DNA of 64,000 nucleotides from Bactrocera neohumeralis (taxonomy: Eukaryota > Arthropoda > Insecta > Diptera > Tephritidae), in the NCBI RefSeq assembly GCF_024586455.1, contig NC_065923.1:49112264-49176263 (forward strand), given 5' to 3'. A program made the position numbers and the translations under genes. Shown piece by piece: positions 34,871-47,075 of the stretch (its first letter is position 1; each line of letters starts with the position of its first letter). A model generated the notes under the pieces. The model saw only the letters and a list, made by a program, of their open reading frames with translations, was not told where the DNA came from and searched no databases.

Positions 34871-36789
34871 GACAATATTCTTCCGTTATGATGCCACAGT
34901 AAATACACAATTTATAAACGGGGGGTTCGATTCTTTAAGATGAGCTGCTTGCATTTTGATAATTTTGTGATTGTATTGACTTGATTACATTAGAGTTTTC
35001 TATTGGACAGCTAACTAAATAAGTATATGTGGTGAAATCTACGAGAAGGCATGACAATGTCGGCTGTGTTGACGGCAACAAATTCTTCAATCCCATGGTC
35101 AACCACTTCTGGTCATGCTTACATTTAACACTATTTTTACAATCGTTGTTGTTATTGTATATTAACAAAAATACTTGTTTTCCCCCTACACGATATTTAT
35201 TCAAACCGCTACAACTTTTACACTGTTGTTGTTAGATCACACTTTTCATAATGATTTAGATGGCTGTTGCAGCTGCTAAGCTTACAACTTGGGAATTTGT
35301 TCACTTGAAAGCAGGTTTTTGAAAACAAGCAAAAAAGGAACAATACGAATGCGAGAATGTCAAATGAAAATTTTCACATGCAAAATTGTTGCTAATGGAG
35401 ACATCAATATGTTGAAGTATCACTTAATATATCAGGAACATTTATACCCATATATGACATATATTAAATAAACATTTTTTAGGAAAAATCCAGATCTTCA
35501 CCATGCCCTCAACTAAAACAGTTTGCCTCTTAAAGTTTAATTTGTTCAGTTTTTTAAAGTAAATACACGAGTTGCATAATTAAATCGAAATAAAAATACG
35601 ACCCCATAGTAACATATGTATAAGTAACTTTCGAATTTAATTTTTTAATTTATCTGATTGCTACTTTGCGAGCTTCACTTTGTATTGGTTCCCTGTCGAA
35701 GATCGAATCGTTTCGTTGATAAAGCGTTCTTTTTATTTTTCATATTTTGCCATGGAAATTACTGCCCTACAATACAATTACGTCCCTAAATGCAACAATA
35801 TGGAAGAGTGACCGCTATTATTTATTACACCGTCCATTGGGACATCGTCGGGGAGGGGGGTAAGATCTGCTGGAGCTGCTGATAGCAGACTGAAAATAAT
35901 TTACGTACATATATCAATCTTGAGTGCGATATATCCGCACAAACTAACTGCTTAGGAGTTCCTATCGTTCCACAACCCTCATTTGTTTTTATTCGGAAAT
36001 ATCGGTATTTTGGCTCATTAGTGGAGCATCTTAGCTGCAGCTTCAATTTCCCGTTCATTTTGTTTGTAAATTTCGGCCAGTTACGCCAAATGTTGCACGT
36101 ACGTGGATTTACGTATATATTGTATATATCCGTACAAGTATTTATGCTCGACCAGCTGTTACGCAACCACTTGGCTATGTGGCTGCGAATTTCGCAAATT
36201 GCTTGCCGACCAGTTGCTTTGGTATGATATGCTGTTTGTTGTTGTGTGCACTTGCCTGTGAATAACATGAGCCAAAGTTCAAAATAATTAATGACCACCG
36301 GCCAAAGTTAATGAAATACGTAATTTTTGGGGTAACGTTGTAGCACGTAATATTTAGGTGAAAGGCCAAAAGGAACCAGGAAGGCGGGAGCTGTGTTTGT
36401 TGTACAGTTTCACTGATTAGCGTTTGAACTGTGATTTATTTATGAGTCGAAACATAAATAAGCTCTTTCTCTCAAGTGTAGGGTGGGAGAGTGTGAGGGC
36501 AGGCAAACTGCTAAGGTCGTGAAGATAAGAAGTTCTAATCATTTTACCATTACTTTTCCATTGCACTGACGTATGCAACTTGATTACGTTTTAATATTTT
36601 GCCATAAACATAAGATACAAGTGGCATTTTGGGTATGAGGATTAGTGATTTTCGCTTTTCAACTTAAATTAATTTCAGGAACTAGCCGTACAATAAGAAA
36701 ACTCGTTACGATTAAAACAAAAAAAAAAAAGACTTCTCAATAGGTGAATTATTGTGAAGAACAAAGAAATGTCTTTTCATTTTCACTTT
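34871..36789. other. No gene recognised
   Basis: About 1.9 kb. The longest ORF is 157 codons on minus (35825-36298). It lacks a recognisable domain, signal peptide or membrane segment, and is overlapped on plus by 36021-36227. I do not call it a gene. Confidence 0.35.
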
Positions 36790-37070
36790 TGCAATAATTT
36801 CTCACTTGAACCACTCACAGTAGTGAGACTGGTTTGCCATTAAATTTTCCGCATATTCTACAAGAAACGACCTACAGGTACATTGGAGTAGCCGAATGAG
36901 ATATCTTACATTTCCCATTGCACTCGCGTCTAGTGACTGACTGGCCAATCTAAGGTAACCAATTAGTTTTATGGTACAGAATTTGCTCCTATGTGTCGGA
37001 TCATTGTCCTCTTCCAGCATCCAATCATATTTTTTGTCGTAAGGCATTTCAGCTGGCTTCAATATAACTA
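36790..37070 (-). mobile_element. Tc1-like transposase C-terminal remnant
   Basis: The minus-strand frame from 37062 reads YDWMLEEDNDPTHRSKF, the second catalytic Asp block of Tc1 transposases (WM-Q-DNDPKH). It continues with SQSLDASAMGNV, equivalent to WPSQSPDLNPIENLW with the third catalytic position altered or lost, then RSFLVEYAENL, equivalent to the C-terminal helix. Upstream coding and terminal repeats are not visible. Short, decayed fragment. Confidence 0.8.
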
Positions 37071-37279
37071 TTTTTATGAAATTATGCTGTGATCAAATTG
37101 AAAGGTGAATTTTTAATTTATACTTCGCATGTTTTTCGAATCGGTGAATTTTTTCTGTAAGTTGGTAGTACTATTAGTGAGATCTTTGCTAAATTTCACG
37201 TCAAAATATTATTTGAGATACGCGTCGTTTTGTGAGGCTCTAAAAGAGAATTCTTCAATTTTTACTTGCCTGAAATTAT

Positions 37280-37560
37280 TGAACAAAGAAGTGCGTTAAA
37301 CCACCATCTCATACTGCATTGGTTATTCGTGATCATTTCGCCACATTTTCAACTAATATCGTGCCGCAACCACCGCATTCGCCTGACCACTCCGAGGATA
37401 CCGTTTTGACTCAATTGAGGATATAAAAGCTAAATCGAAGGAGCCTCTGATGACCATTACGACGGAGGATTTTTCAAGTGCTATGATGCCTGGAAAATTC
37501 GTTGGCATAAAACCTCAAATTCAAGAGCATGGAATAATAAATATGCACCTTTTTTGGAGT
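37280..37560 (+). mobile_element. Mariner (DD34D-type) C-terminal remnant
   Basis: The plus-strand frame near 37295-37420 reads KPPSHTALVIRDHFATFSTN and IVPQPPHSPDH, the stretch from just after the second catalytic Asp (DNAPSHTA) to the third (SPDL-P-D), here altered. It continues with 'ttgaggatataaaagctaaatcg' (the I-DIKAKS-like block) and a decayed C-terminus. Upstream coding is absent. Probably a different mariner family from 33124-34150. Confidence 0.75.
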
Positions 37561-37579
37561 AAATGTCTGTACTTTTGTT

Positions 37580-39050
37580 TACCATATATCGTCAAGTATC
37601 ATCAAAAAATTCAAAATTGAGTTTTTTACTGATTACGATGCACCACATTATATTACATATGCGTCAAAAATTTTAAGCTTCTGCGATCAAAAATACCCAA
37701 GTTATATTAATAATTGAAAAAAAAAACGTATCATCAAGTGCTTGATTTCGTTAAACAAAATAACGTATCATCACTCATGTATGTATGTAAATATAACAGA
37801 GTGTTTTTTTATATCGATGTTAGCCTTTATTTATTGTTTATGTTTATTTCTAGTGATTAAGTCCAATGTGCTCTGGTTAGATGGTTGACCGAACGTGGAC
37901 TACATATACATACATACATATAAGTATGTAGTCCTATGTGAGGCCATAGAAAAGAAGAAGATGCCTGAAGGTATGCGCCCCAAGTGATTAAGTCTTGACC
38001 TCCCTAACGCAAGACAGCCAAGAAGGAAGTGTTGAGTTGTTTCCACCTAATATTTTTCAATACAGCTTCTGTAGAAGGCGTCTGGTAGGACAATGGCGTG
38101 TTACAAGCCCCAAAACTTAGGAAAGGCTGCCTTACTGAGGGCAAAGAGATCACTAGATCTAATACGAATGATCTTGGGACAAAAGACTTTCGACAGCGTG
38201 TGTAAAAGTTGTGGCCCAGCAGTAATAGAATAGGATACGGGAACACAGATCCGCTTCCATTCTACCGTTAGTGGTTCTAGGGTGCCTCTCCTTGCTAGCT
38301 CATGTTTTCTGCGATTCCGCTGTGGTCTGGCACTCATATCATATAGACCCCTCCACCTTTGACCCATCCGTGAAGAAGCTCATTGCCCTTCTCCTCCAAC
38401 GGCTTCTTCCCACCTACAACTCTTCGCCGGTATATGGGTAGAAAAGGAGCCGTCAGAGTTCGGTTTAGCGACTCCATGATCCAAGTGATCAGACCCGCAG
38501 CAGCCTGTTCTTTTGCAAAGTTTAACAATAACTAAAAAGAAATGGCAACATCTGCAGGACCTAGAAGCTTTAATTCCAGCAGATTGTTATTACTTTTATG
38601 ACAATATACCTTTTGAATAATTAGTTATTTAATAAATAATAATTAAACATTATCCTCAATTTTTAGCTTGAAATATTTAAATTTTTTCTAGCACTTATGT
38701 ACATATTAATAATAAAAATAACATGAAATATGAAAAACTTGCAACTGTTTTTATTTAAAATTAAAAAAAGTATTAATATTCAAATTTTTAATTTTTATAC
38801 AAATTTAGATTGATCATACGTTATTTTGTTTCAGAAATTAAAATTCAAAATAACGTAAGACACCTACTATAAAATTTGCTTAATTTTTTTTTATTTTTTT
38901 CTAAAATATACTCATAGTTTCATGTCAATTCAGTTTTGAAAATTTTGTTTCAATGTCTAAGTGGTTTTCTTTTTATACGGTTTTTTGCTTCTCCTGTAAA
39001 CCTACGAAAAGTGATGTTACGTTATTTTTCATTTCAGGTGACGATATGAA
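37580..39050. other. Possible decayed DNA element with AAAATAACGT motifs
   Basis: AT-rich segments on both sides of a LINE fragment share AAAATAACGT at 37757-37766 and 38847-38856 and its complement at 38818-38827 and 39019-39028. The outer edges show a short inverted match (ATATCGTCA near 37586 and TGACGATAT near 39039). This may be a terminal-repeat element split by the LINE at 37970-38530. Weak evidence. Confidence 0.3.
37970..38530 (-). mobile_element. LINE remnant: RNase H end and C-terminus
   Basis: The minus strand reads VPDHSGIAENM then ARRGTLEPLTVEWKRICVPV (end of RNase H and following spacer), and YRSCIEKY, VETTQHFLLGCLALGRSRL (C-terminal cysteine region). Order and content match 930-120, and the block 'ctgccttactgagggcaaag' is shared by both. 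Contains frame changes and stops. Confidence 0.7.
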
Positions 39051-39439
39051 CATCCCAAGGGGTTGTGTGCTTTTGTACGTAGGGTTTGGGTTACAGTACA
39101 GCTGTGACTGACAACAGATCTCTGAAGTGTTTCCGGTATTGTGCTAAGAGATATATCTAATTCCTTTAAAAAAAACTTCTCTCAGAATGAGCAGTGGTTT
39201 CTTTTCCAAATATGGGATGGAAAAATTAAAAATAAATTAAAAAATTAACAATTTCATTTCTTCTTCTTTTTCTTCTTTTAATTAATTTTTAATTAAAAAT
39301 AATTTTTTTAATTCCATCAACTCATATTTAATACTTTGCAGTTCCTTATTAGTCTATTTCGGACTGTTAGGATGTTTCATTAGAAAGGCTATGTTTCTTA
39401 TACTGACCAATTAACGTTTTTTTACGCACTGTATCAACC
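38531..39439. other. Very AT-rich spacer
   Basis: Poly-A/T rich with no ORF above 60 codons; includes the AACGT motifs noted above. Confidence 0.4.
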
Positions 39440-40195
39440 AGATGATTGTCAATACTTTTTCAATATGATCTCCACAGGAAAGCCTAACTGCGAGCAACTG
39501 GTCATCTTCTGACAACGCGCTCGAAGCAAATTAGGCAGCGTGTTCTTACATTCCACGAGGTCAACGGGCATGAGACTATGCTTTTTACAGATGAAACATT
39601 TTCACTGCTGAAAAAGGTTTTAATAATTAAAACGACAAAATCTACGAAAAAACCTTCAAAGTCATAAAAAATGTTATTCCATGGGTTCAACTTAGTCACT
39701 ATCCAGCTGCTGTAATATTTTTTTGAGAAGTCTGCGGTAAAGACGTTACACTTTTTCACTTCTCTGAAAAAGGGTTAAAACTGGGCCAAAATGTACCAAC
39801 AGTAAATTCTAGAACACGTGGTGAAGCAAGTTAAGCAGTTAAGCAATACTTTCTTCGATGGAGAGCTTTGGATCTTCCAGTAAAATTCTACTCCAGTACG
39901 CTAGACAAAAACTACTCACCATTGGCTTTAGAGCAATATTTTGGGTTGCATGAACACATATAATTGGCCGCCTGGAAGTCTAGATTTGCATCAATTGGAC
40001 CACGTTTTCTGCTCAGAATTTGAGAACATTACCTATTGAATACTCCACAGAAATTTGGATAGTCTCAATAAATCTTTGGTTCGAGCAGCGTCGTCAATAC
40101 CAGTAGAAACTGTGCGTGCTGCTATTGATCAATCGTTTGAGGGTTTGTGTGATCACTCACTTAATATACGTTTTATTAAATAGACATAAGTTTAT
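39440..40195 (+). mobile_element. maT-like Tc1/mariner transposase remnant
   Basis: The plus strand 39570-39620 reads the 'atgctttttacagatgaaacattttc' block (MLFTDETFSL, first catalytic Asp region). It is followed by decayed KNVIPWVQL-like, VTLHFFTSLKKG and VNSRTRGEAS blocks. 39868-39890 'ttggatcttccag' matches W-FQQD-AP (second Asp). 39965-40000 'tggccgcctggaagtctagatttgcatcaattgga' matches WPPGSPDL--LD (third Asp). 40075-40190 matches the C-terminal SLVRAASSIPVETVRAAID block. Multiple frameshifts and stops. The subfamily name is from recall. Confidence 0.7.
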
Positions 40196-42074
40196 AAAAA
40201 ACTGTATTACAGTTTAATTTTTATAACGGCCTTAACTTGTAACAGAGCTTATGGCGGAACTAAGCACTTGCCAACATGTGGTTAAAAATCGTGCTGTTAA
40301 AATAGCTTCGGATAAGGAAAAAATGTCTTGTTTTATAAGAAGTATCTCAGGTACCTATTATCTGCAGTAACTAATTCTAGAATAACTAAAAAACAAGTAT
40401 TTATGGAAAGTTCTTCAGCTCGAGTACAATACTGAAACAAATTCTATAACTTGCGCTTTCTAATTTAAAATGATCAAGGTGTTCATTCTTTTTTTATGTG
40501 CTGATTGGTAACCGTGTACAACTCCATTAATATTTGAGCTACAATCGGTTTATCAGCAGCTTTTTTCAGCCCAAATCTAATTTACGTTTTCTTAAAGTCC
40601 TCATGGCCAAAGCTCTGTGCAATTAACTCTTTTGTGCTTTTTGGCTTTCAGAAATTCAAAATTGCGGGGCGTTTCTTGGTGCAACAATATACTCCTACAC
40701 CTTTGCCTTCGGGCTTGTATTCTGCCGTCGTCTGAACTTGAAACATGTTAAGCTTTTAATACTAAAAAATCGAATGTGCGTAGAAAGCACAAAATGCGAC
40801 AGATTGCCTGCAACACCACCCACTCAGCACTCTCAACACATTGATGACGGCATCAGTGCCGCAAAACCCAAACCGCAAACATGTGTATGAACCTGCAACA
40901 ACTGTAACAGTAGCTAACAAATGTGACGCACTCGATTAGAATGAACGCAACCCTTATCAATACACCTCCACTTCAAAATCGTACACTATTCAGCCCGCCA
41001 ACAACCCCAGCGCCGTCGCTTCGACTCCATTCGTCGTCGTGTCGTGTGGAAATATAAAATTTCCAAAAATTAAACATGACATGTGTATCCTTTTCATTAA
41101 CTCGCGCCAACGGCAGAGCTGAGCTGCAGTAACTGCCGCCTGTCCGCACAGATTTCAATTTCAATTTTTGAAGTCCACAGCCAAAGCCACAGCCACCGCC
41201 TCAGCAAGATGCTGCAGCATGTCACTGACAATTGAGTTGTTTTGTTCATTCCGAGCTGACGCGCTGCGTAACGAGCTGTCATTGCGATTTGACGCTAAGT
41301 CAACTACGCACAAGCAGCTGGCAGTGCCGCTCGTGCGCTATGTTCAGCAAGGTGGCGGCGGGCCAGTTGCCGGCCACAGATATGTCGGAGGTGGGGCATA
41401 ATATTTGCCATTTGACAACCGCAAATTTGATTGCATTTCATGGTAGAACGTCAAAGAAAAAGGTGCTACAACCCCCAGTGCCGCCCTTACTAAAAATTCT
41501 TCTTTGTGTTCCAAGCGCATTGCAAAGGCTCACAATTACCACGTTGGCAACCGAAGCGGCCGCACATTTATTAAAATATAATTCAAAAATTGAACTTTAC
41601 GGTGAGCAGCGCAAGTTGTTGTTGTCATTCATCGCTCCGTTCGAATTTCACCCTCACAAAAGTCAAAATGTTTGAACAATATGTGCAATAAAGTCTATAA
41701 AGGCATAAGCAACAACAAAATGTTGGAAAGCAAATGCAGTTAGAACGACGTGCCACGTTGACAAAGTGGCTGATTGCTCGTTCCATTGTTGTTGCTCTTG
41801 AATAGCTTTTGTTGCATGTTTGCTAAAATTTGATTTAAACACTTTAAATTGGATTATCCTGTAAACAGAGTGTTCTCTTTTCGAACTTCCATGAATAGGT
41901 AAATGCGCCGCAGAAGAAGTAGTGTGGGTCGAATTTTTAAAGTTTGAAACCAAAGAAGTTGCGAAATGCGTTATGAGTTTAGCGCTATGTCATATATGTC
42001 CATCTATGTAAAGAGTGATTTTTATGAGGCAATACGTTTTCTTGGTTTTCAATGAGCCAATGATTTTTTCGGAG
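40196..42074. other. Single-copy-looking region, no supported gene
   Basis: GC-richer at about 40780-41650, with CAG/GCC-rich stretches around 41100-41230. ORFs at 41097-41401 and 41232-41675 (147 codons, plus) overlap in different frames and strands, and no domain is recognised. Confidence 0.4.
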
Positions 42075-42210
42075 TAGGATATTGTTGTTGTAGCGGCAGA
42101 AAACAGTCTTCAATTAATTTCGAGGAATGGTTCGAGCTGACAGTGCTTGGCTGGATAAAAAGGTCCGTTCCGGGCATTTAAACCCGACTGTCGTCGGAAC
42201 GCAACAGAGT
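42075..42210 (+). repeat. Possible dispersed repeat ('ttgttgttgtagc ... cgactgtcgt')
   Basis: Contains TTGTTGTTGTAGCGGCAG, 'cagtgcttggctgga' and CCGACTGTCGTCGGAACG. I associate this order of blocks with an abundant tephritid repeat, but no second copy lies in the window, so this rests on recall. Confidence 0.3.
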
Positions 42211-43305
42211 AGGTCTTTATGACCGCTTTTACTTGATTTTTAAAAGTTAGCAAATCGCGTAAATTTATTACCAAAATAATAGGTTTGATTCGCGCGACGT
42301 ATCACGGCTGCATTCAATATCTGGTCAACATAAGCGCCCAGCAAATTCCGTAATTCGACCATGGATCGGTTACAAATCGTCTTGACTCTAGTAGATAATG
42401 CGCATCCTCAGAGATGCATTATAGTGGCTACCGCAGACGCAATTGCTGATGGCGAGCAAGAAATCGAAGAGGACCCGAATAAGTGCATCAGCCATCAGCA
42501 GCAACAACTGTAGCTGTACCAATCCATTTTTTACAAGATTTTCTTTGACTTGCCCAAAAGCATTTTTAAAATATAATGGCAAATCCCTGACTTTATAGAC
42601 TTAAGCTACATTAAATTATATGCGTTTTATTTATTCTTGAAAAGCACATGTCTAAAAAAGCATCGTTCTTCTATGTAGTATATAGAGAATCTTGGAAGTT
42701 TGTCAGTCTGCTCTTTTTCACCGTTCGACTCGAAGTGAAGTTCTTGTTATTTTTAAAACTGTTTACAAACATATTGATCTCACGCTTCGCTCAGTTATCG
42801 TTAATTGCAGTGGTTCGTTCAATACCCTACAACCAGCACTAAACATAAGGTAAAATAAAAGAAGAAAGTTTGGCTGAAATGACATCAGCATCTATGCTTG
42901 ATGGCTCTGACGTAGCCATAATCTAATTTATCCACAAAAAGAAAAATAAACGATATAATTGCCACATTTTTGTCAAGTTATGGTAGGGTAAATGGTAGCC
43001 GAACAGAGATCTTACGTTAAAAATCGGTGTTGGCTTTCAAACTGCATGCGATTGCGTGTGAAACGTGATATACTCGCGTCCCGCTAAAAATGTAAATATG
43101 AGGCCTAATCAGACTAAATGCACAAGCCATGCCTAAGCCAAAGATTTACTGCCAAAAAGTCACCAAGTCATGAAGTGCAAGTGAAACAATGCACCACATG
43201 TGTATAATGGGCTTGCCATGACGGTGTATGGCGGTATAAACAAGTAAGGAAATGCTAAATTCGAGTGGAGCAATAGATACTCTGGAATTATTTAATGTTA
43301 AAGGT
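42211..43305. other. No gene recognised
   Basis: AT-rich, short ORFs only. No repeat match in the window. Confidence 0.4.
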
Positions 43306-43523
43306 GTCTGAAATATTTCGGACCAAGGAAAAGTGAATCGTTTCCAAGCGACAAAAGCGGCAGCAGAAGAGTTTAGGTGGAGGTATGAACAAAGAAAATA
43401 TGGAAGCATCCATTGTCTGAAATATTTCGGACCAAGGAAAAGTGAATCGTTTCCAAGCGACCAAAGCGACAGCAGAAGAGTTTGGATGGAGGTATGAACA
43501 AAGAAAATATGGAAGCATCCATT
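43306..43523 (+). repeat. Tandem duplication, 2 x 109 bp
   Basis: Units 43306-43414 and 43415-43523 start GTCTGAAATATTTCGG and end GGAAGCATCCATT. I count four substitutions between them and no indel. The unit is not a multiple of three, so it is not a coding repeat. No inverted ends. Confidence 0.95.
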
Positions 43524-43819
43524 TGTGCAATCAAATCATAACAGATTTAAATTCTGAGCGAAAAGTTCCCAATAAAGTCGACTGAAAAAGTATATTTGGT
43601 ATATTGGAAATTATAAAAGAAATTAATATAATTAATACATTGGATCTAGTTATACTATATATAAGTACATGTATTATTAAGCGATCTTACATATTTGCCG
43701 TTATGACTGATACCTGTACTAACCTAATATACTAGGTACACAATGAGTGGAGCGAGATATAGACAAAATTTTCGATGCAAAACCTTATCATTTAAAAGAA
43801 AATACGCTTTCTCAATTTT

Positions 43820-44346
43820 TATACCCTAAACAGGGTATATTAAGTTTGTCACGAAGTTTGTAACACCCACAAGGAATCGTCGGAGACCCTATAAAGTATA
43901 TACATATATAAATGATCAGTATGTTGAGCTGAGTCGATTTAGCCATGTCCGTTTGTCTGTCCGTCTGTCTGTCTGTATATATACGAACTAGTCCTTCAGT
44001 TTTTAAGATATCGTTTTGAAATTTTGCAAACGTCATTTTTTCTTCAAGAAGCTGCTCATTTGCCGGAACGGCCGATATCGGACCACTATAACATATAGCT
44101 GCCATACAAACTGAACGATCGGAATCAAATACTTGTATGGAAAACTTTCACATTTGACAAGATTTATTAACGAAACTTGGGATATGTTATTTTCTAAGGC
44201 AACAATGTAATCTCCGAAGAAATTGATCAGACCGGTTAACTATAGCATATAGCTTCCATAAAAACTGAACACATAGTTACTAACAGAAATGCACCTGTGA
44301 AGGGTATTTAGCTTCGGTGCAACCGAAGTTAACATTTTTTCTTGTT
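43820..44346 (+). repeat. Dispersed repeat P, copy 5 (best preserved)
   Basis: Head palindrome TATACCCT-aaac-AGGGTATA at 43820-43839, followed by 'agtttgtcacgaagtttgtaac' and a 'gtctgtccgtctgtctgtct' run. Two sub-blocks contain 'catatagct(g)cca'. The tail hairpin CTTCGGT-GCA-ACCGAAG is at 44312-44328, then a T-rich end. Non-coding, about 530 bp. Confidence 0.85.
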
Positions 44347-44501
44347 TAAGATACATATCTCATATATTAACCGATATAGAACTGGTAAGACGGATATCCA
44401 AAATGTTAAAACGCAAAACTTTCACAAAAGTTGGGTGACACAACTTTCGTAATCTTACATAAATATTCGTAAACCCATTATCGAGTAGGACCATGCCAGC
44501 T

Positions 44502-44846
44502 TTATACCCTGAACAAGGTATATAAAATTTGTAACATTTGAAAGGAATCGTTGGACACACTATAAAATATGTATATACATAAATGATCATGATGAGCCAT
44601 GTCTGTTATCTGTATATTCGCGTACTAGTCCCCCCCATAGATCGAAATTTTGTGCACGCCCTTTTCTCTTAAAGAAGGTGCTCATTTGTCGGACTCACCG
44701 TTATCGGACTAACTGTCATACAAACTTAATGATCAAAATCAAGATTAAGAACTTTATATACCCTTTTGTGCTACAAGAAATGCTCCTGTGAGGGGCATTA
44801 TACCATATCTACGGTGCAGGCGAAGCTAACGGTTTCGCTTGTTTGA
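44502..44846 (+). repeat. Dispersed repeat P, copy 6
   Basis: Head TTATACCCTGAACAAGGTAT. It lacks the second internal sub-block, and the tail 'ctacggtgcaggcgaagcta' retains a weakened hairpin followed by CGGTTTCGCTTGTTT. Same orientation as copy 5 and 155 bp after it. Confidence 0.8.
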
Positions 44847-46474
44847 AATAATCTCATCAGGCTATTCTTTTTGTCATACACACATAACGCTATATCTGTG
44901 TCGCTTACTGTTAAGTGTTGTACTCTGTGCATGTAGGGAAAGGAGAAGAAAATTAGTCTTCATTTTGCATAAATATATTCTATTGGAAACCAATAATATT
45001 ATTTGGGGTTAGATCTGAGGATAATATCTCTTTTAATAAAATATATTTACCAAAAATAATGTGATTTTAGCCGCCTAAGTGGTTGTGAGCAACTCCCATT
45101 CGGTACTTCTCCTCAAAATTTTCACACAAATAGAAGCGTAAGGTTTTCGAAATTGTGAAAACAAGACCTTCTCGGCTTAACATAAGATGTACGTCCCTGT
45201 ACATATTCAGATCAGGTGTCAAGAGCAATTAAAATATATAAATACGCGGATACGTGCGCTCATACGCACGTAAAGCCAAGTGCGCTTGATTACGTAACTA
45301 CGTATTTGTACACGTAAGTGTAGGAAACTTCGGCGCTGCCATGCCATGCTTACACTCGACACACACGCATGGCAACTTAATTGTGCAGATGCCGCGCTGG
45401 GCTGCCCCCAAAACCGCCATTATGGCCAAAAGCCAATAAAACCAAGGTGACGCTCATAAAAAAATTCGAACGTTTTGTAATCTAGCACACGTTCTAAGTT
45501 CCCTCAAAGGCGCGTATGTGTGCGGCATATACGCTAAGTGCATATGTATATGTGTGCTCGTGTATAAGTGACGACATTAAATGCAGCAAAATTTCAAAAC
45601 GCAAAGCCGCAACACAAGTAATTACGATTTTTATACAACCAACACTTGCACACGTTTGGTATTTTATAAAATACTTATATTGGTTGCACATATGGTGTGG
45701 CGCATATGCGTTCGGCAAGGATTGGGGTTCAGCAATTTAGAACGACCGCAGCACATTCACCTGCACCAACAACCGTGCATATGTGGCACTTCTTGCTAGC
45801 CGCATCGTCCCACCTGCTTGCACATGCTCAGGCTTGTTGCAGGCAAGGGATGAGGGTCGCTATACATATGTATCAAAGCCGAAGGTGGTGTGCTAGCGTT
45901 GTTCGGTGTTCGCGGTGTAAAATTTTCAAGGAGGCATGTGAGCCATGGGTAAATGAAAGCGGAAAATGCGCCAACGATTATAGATTTTTCATGGCTTCAC
46001 CGTTGAAATTGCGCGTGTGAGGAAATATAAAATGCACTTGCACAATGACGATATCCTGCAGGGACATCCACTAGTTCCCGAGAGCTTTGTGTAGGCATTT
46101 ATTATGCTACTTCTTGCCCTAGATTTTCGTGTTGTGCCAAAAAATATACAATATTTCACAAATAGGTAGTTTTGAAAGTCTTTTAGAAAAAAATGCTCAT
46201 CGATGTAAGATTTAAAAGCTGATTCATGAATGCAGGGTATCCAACAACATGACTTCATATAGCATGCACATATATACCCTACAGATCACCTTTGCTTATC
46301 ATAAAATTACTAGTTTGTATCCATTTTCTTTTTCACAAGGCTACTGACGAACTTGACATCTTATATCTGATATCTCATAATTTTATTTTATCTAGATCCG
46401 AGCATGAACAATGTATTGCCAACAATGAGGAAGCCGATAAACTAAAACCAAGCAAATTTTGTATTTTTAACATC
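44847..46474. other. Single-copy-looking region, no supported gene
   Basis: Contains a cluster of TACGT-type motifs and a perfect 8-bp-arm hairpin at 45251-45272. ORFs at 45494-46020 overlap on both strands with no domain. Confidence 0.4.
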
Positions 46475-46636
46475 ATATTTTACTCTGAACAGGGTCTACT
46501 TCTATATTCGCGAAATAGTTTTTGAGATTTCGATCTAAAGTTTTTCAGACGTCCTTTTTTACTCAAAGAGCAGCTCATTTATCGGAACATTCGCTATCGA
46601 ACCATTCAAGCATAAAGCTGCCATACAAACTAAAGA
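46475..46636 (+). repeat. Dispersed repeat P, copy 7 (fragment)
   Basis: Head 'actctgaacagggtcta', then 'atattcgcgaaatagtttttgag' and 'aaagctgccatacaaact', at which point it passes directly into repeat Q. Confidence 0.65.
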
Positions 46637-47000
46637 ATAACAAGTAAAGACGGGCTAAGTTCGGATTTAACCGAACATTTTATACTCTTGAAACTTAAAA
46701 GCATCAAGGCCGGGAAATAACTTCAGATGTTAGCAAGATATATACATATATGTACAATGTACATACATATATTCATACAGACATTTTCAACTATTGGAGG
46801 TATTGAATGGATATCATCTATTGTAAGCAAGATAATACAGTGTTATTAGAAAGAGATTCCTTTTAAATTTCATTAAGATTTCTTACATATTAACCGATAC
46901 ATGTGACGTAAATCCAATCCCAAGTGCGAAAATATTTATATGGGAGATAGAGGAAGTACCTCACATATTGACTTATATGTTTGGTAAAAATCAGCCATAT
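46637..47000 (+). repeat. Dispersed repeat Q
   Basis: Starts ACAAGTAAAGACGGGCTAAG. It has the hairpin GTTCGG-atttaa-CCGAAC at 46659-46676, then 'ttttatactcttg' and later 'acatattaaccgata' and 'atgtttggtaaaaatcagcc'. A segment of it appears inverted at about 60303-60345. Similar blocks occur at 44346-44420. Non-coding. Confidence 0.5.
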
Positions 47001-47075
47001 GCACTGACGATGTGACCAAAGATATCTTCTATGAGCGCTTGCAAATTGTGGGACGACTTTTCAAGCTTCTTGCGA

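Noticed and set aside
35825..36298. 157-codon minus-strand ORF
   Set aside because: The longest non-transposon ORF, but no motif, signal or membrane segment, and it could occur by chance in 64 kb.
41232..41675. 147-codon plus-strand ORF
   Set aside because: No recognisable domain, overlaps another ORF in a different frame, low-complexity composition.
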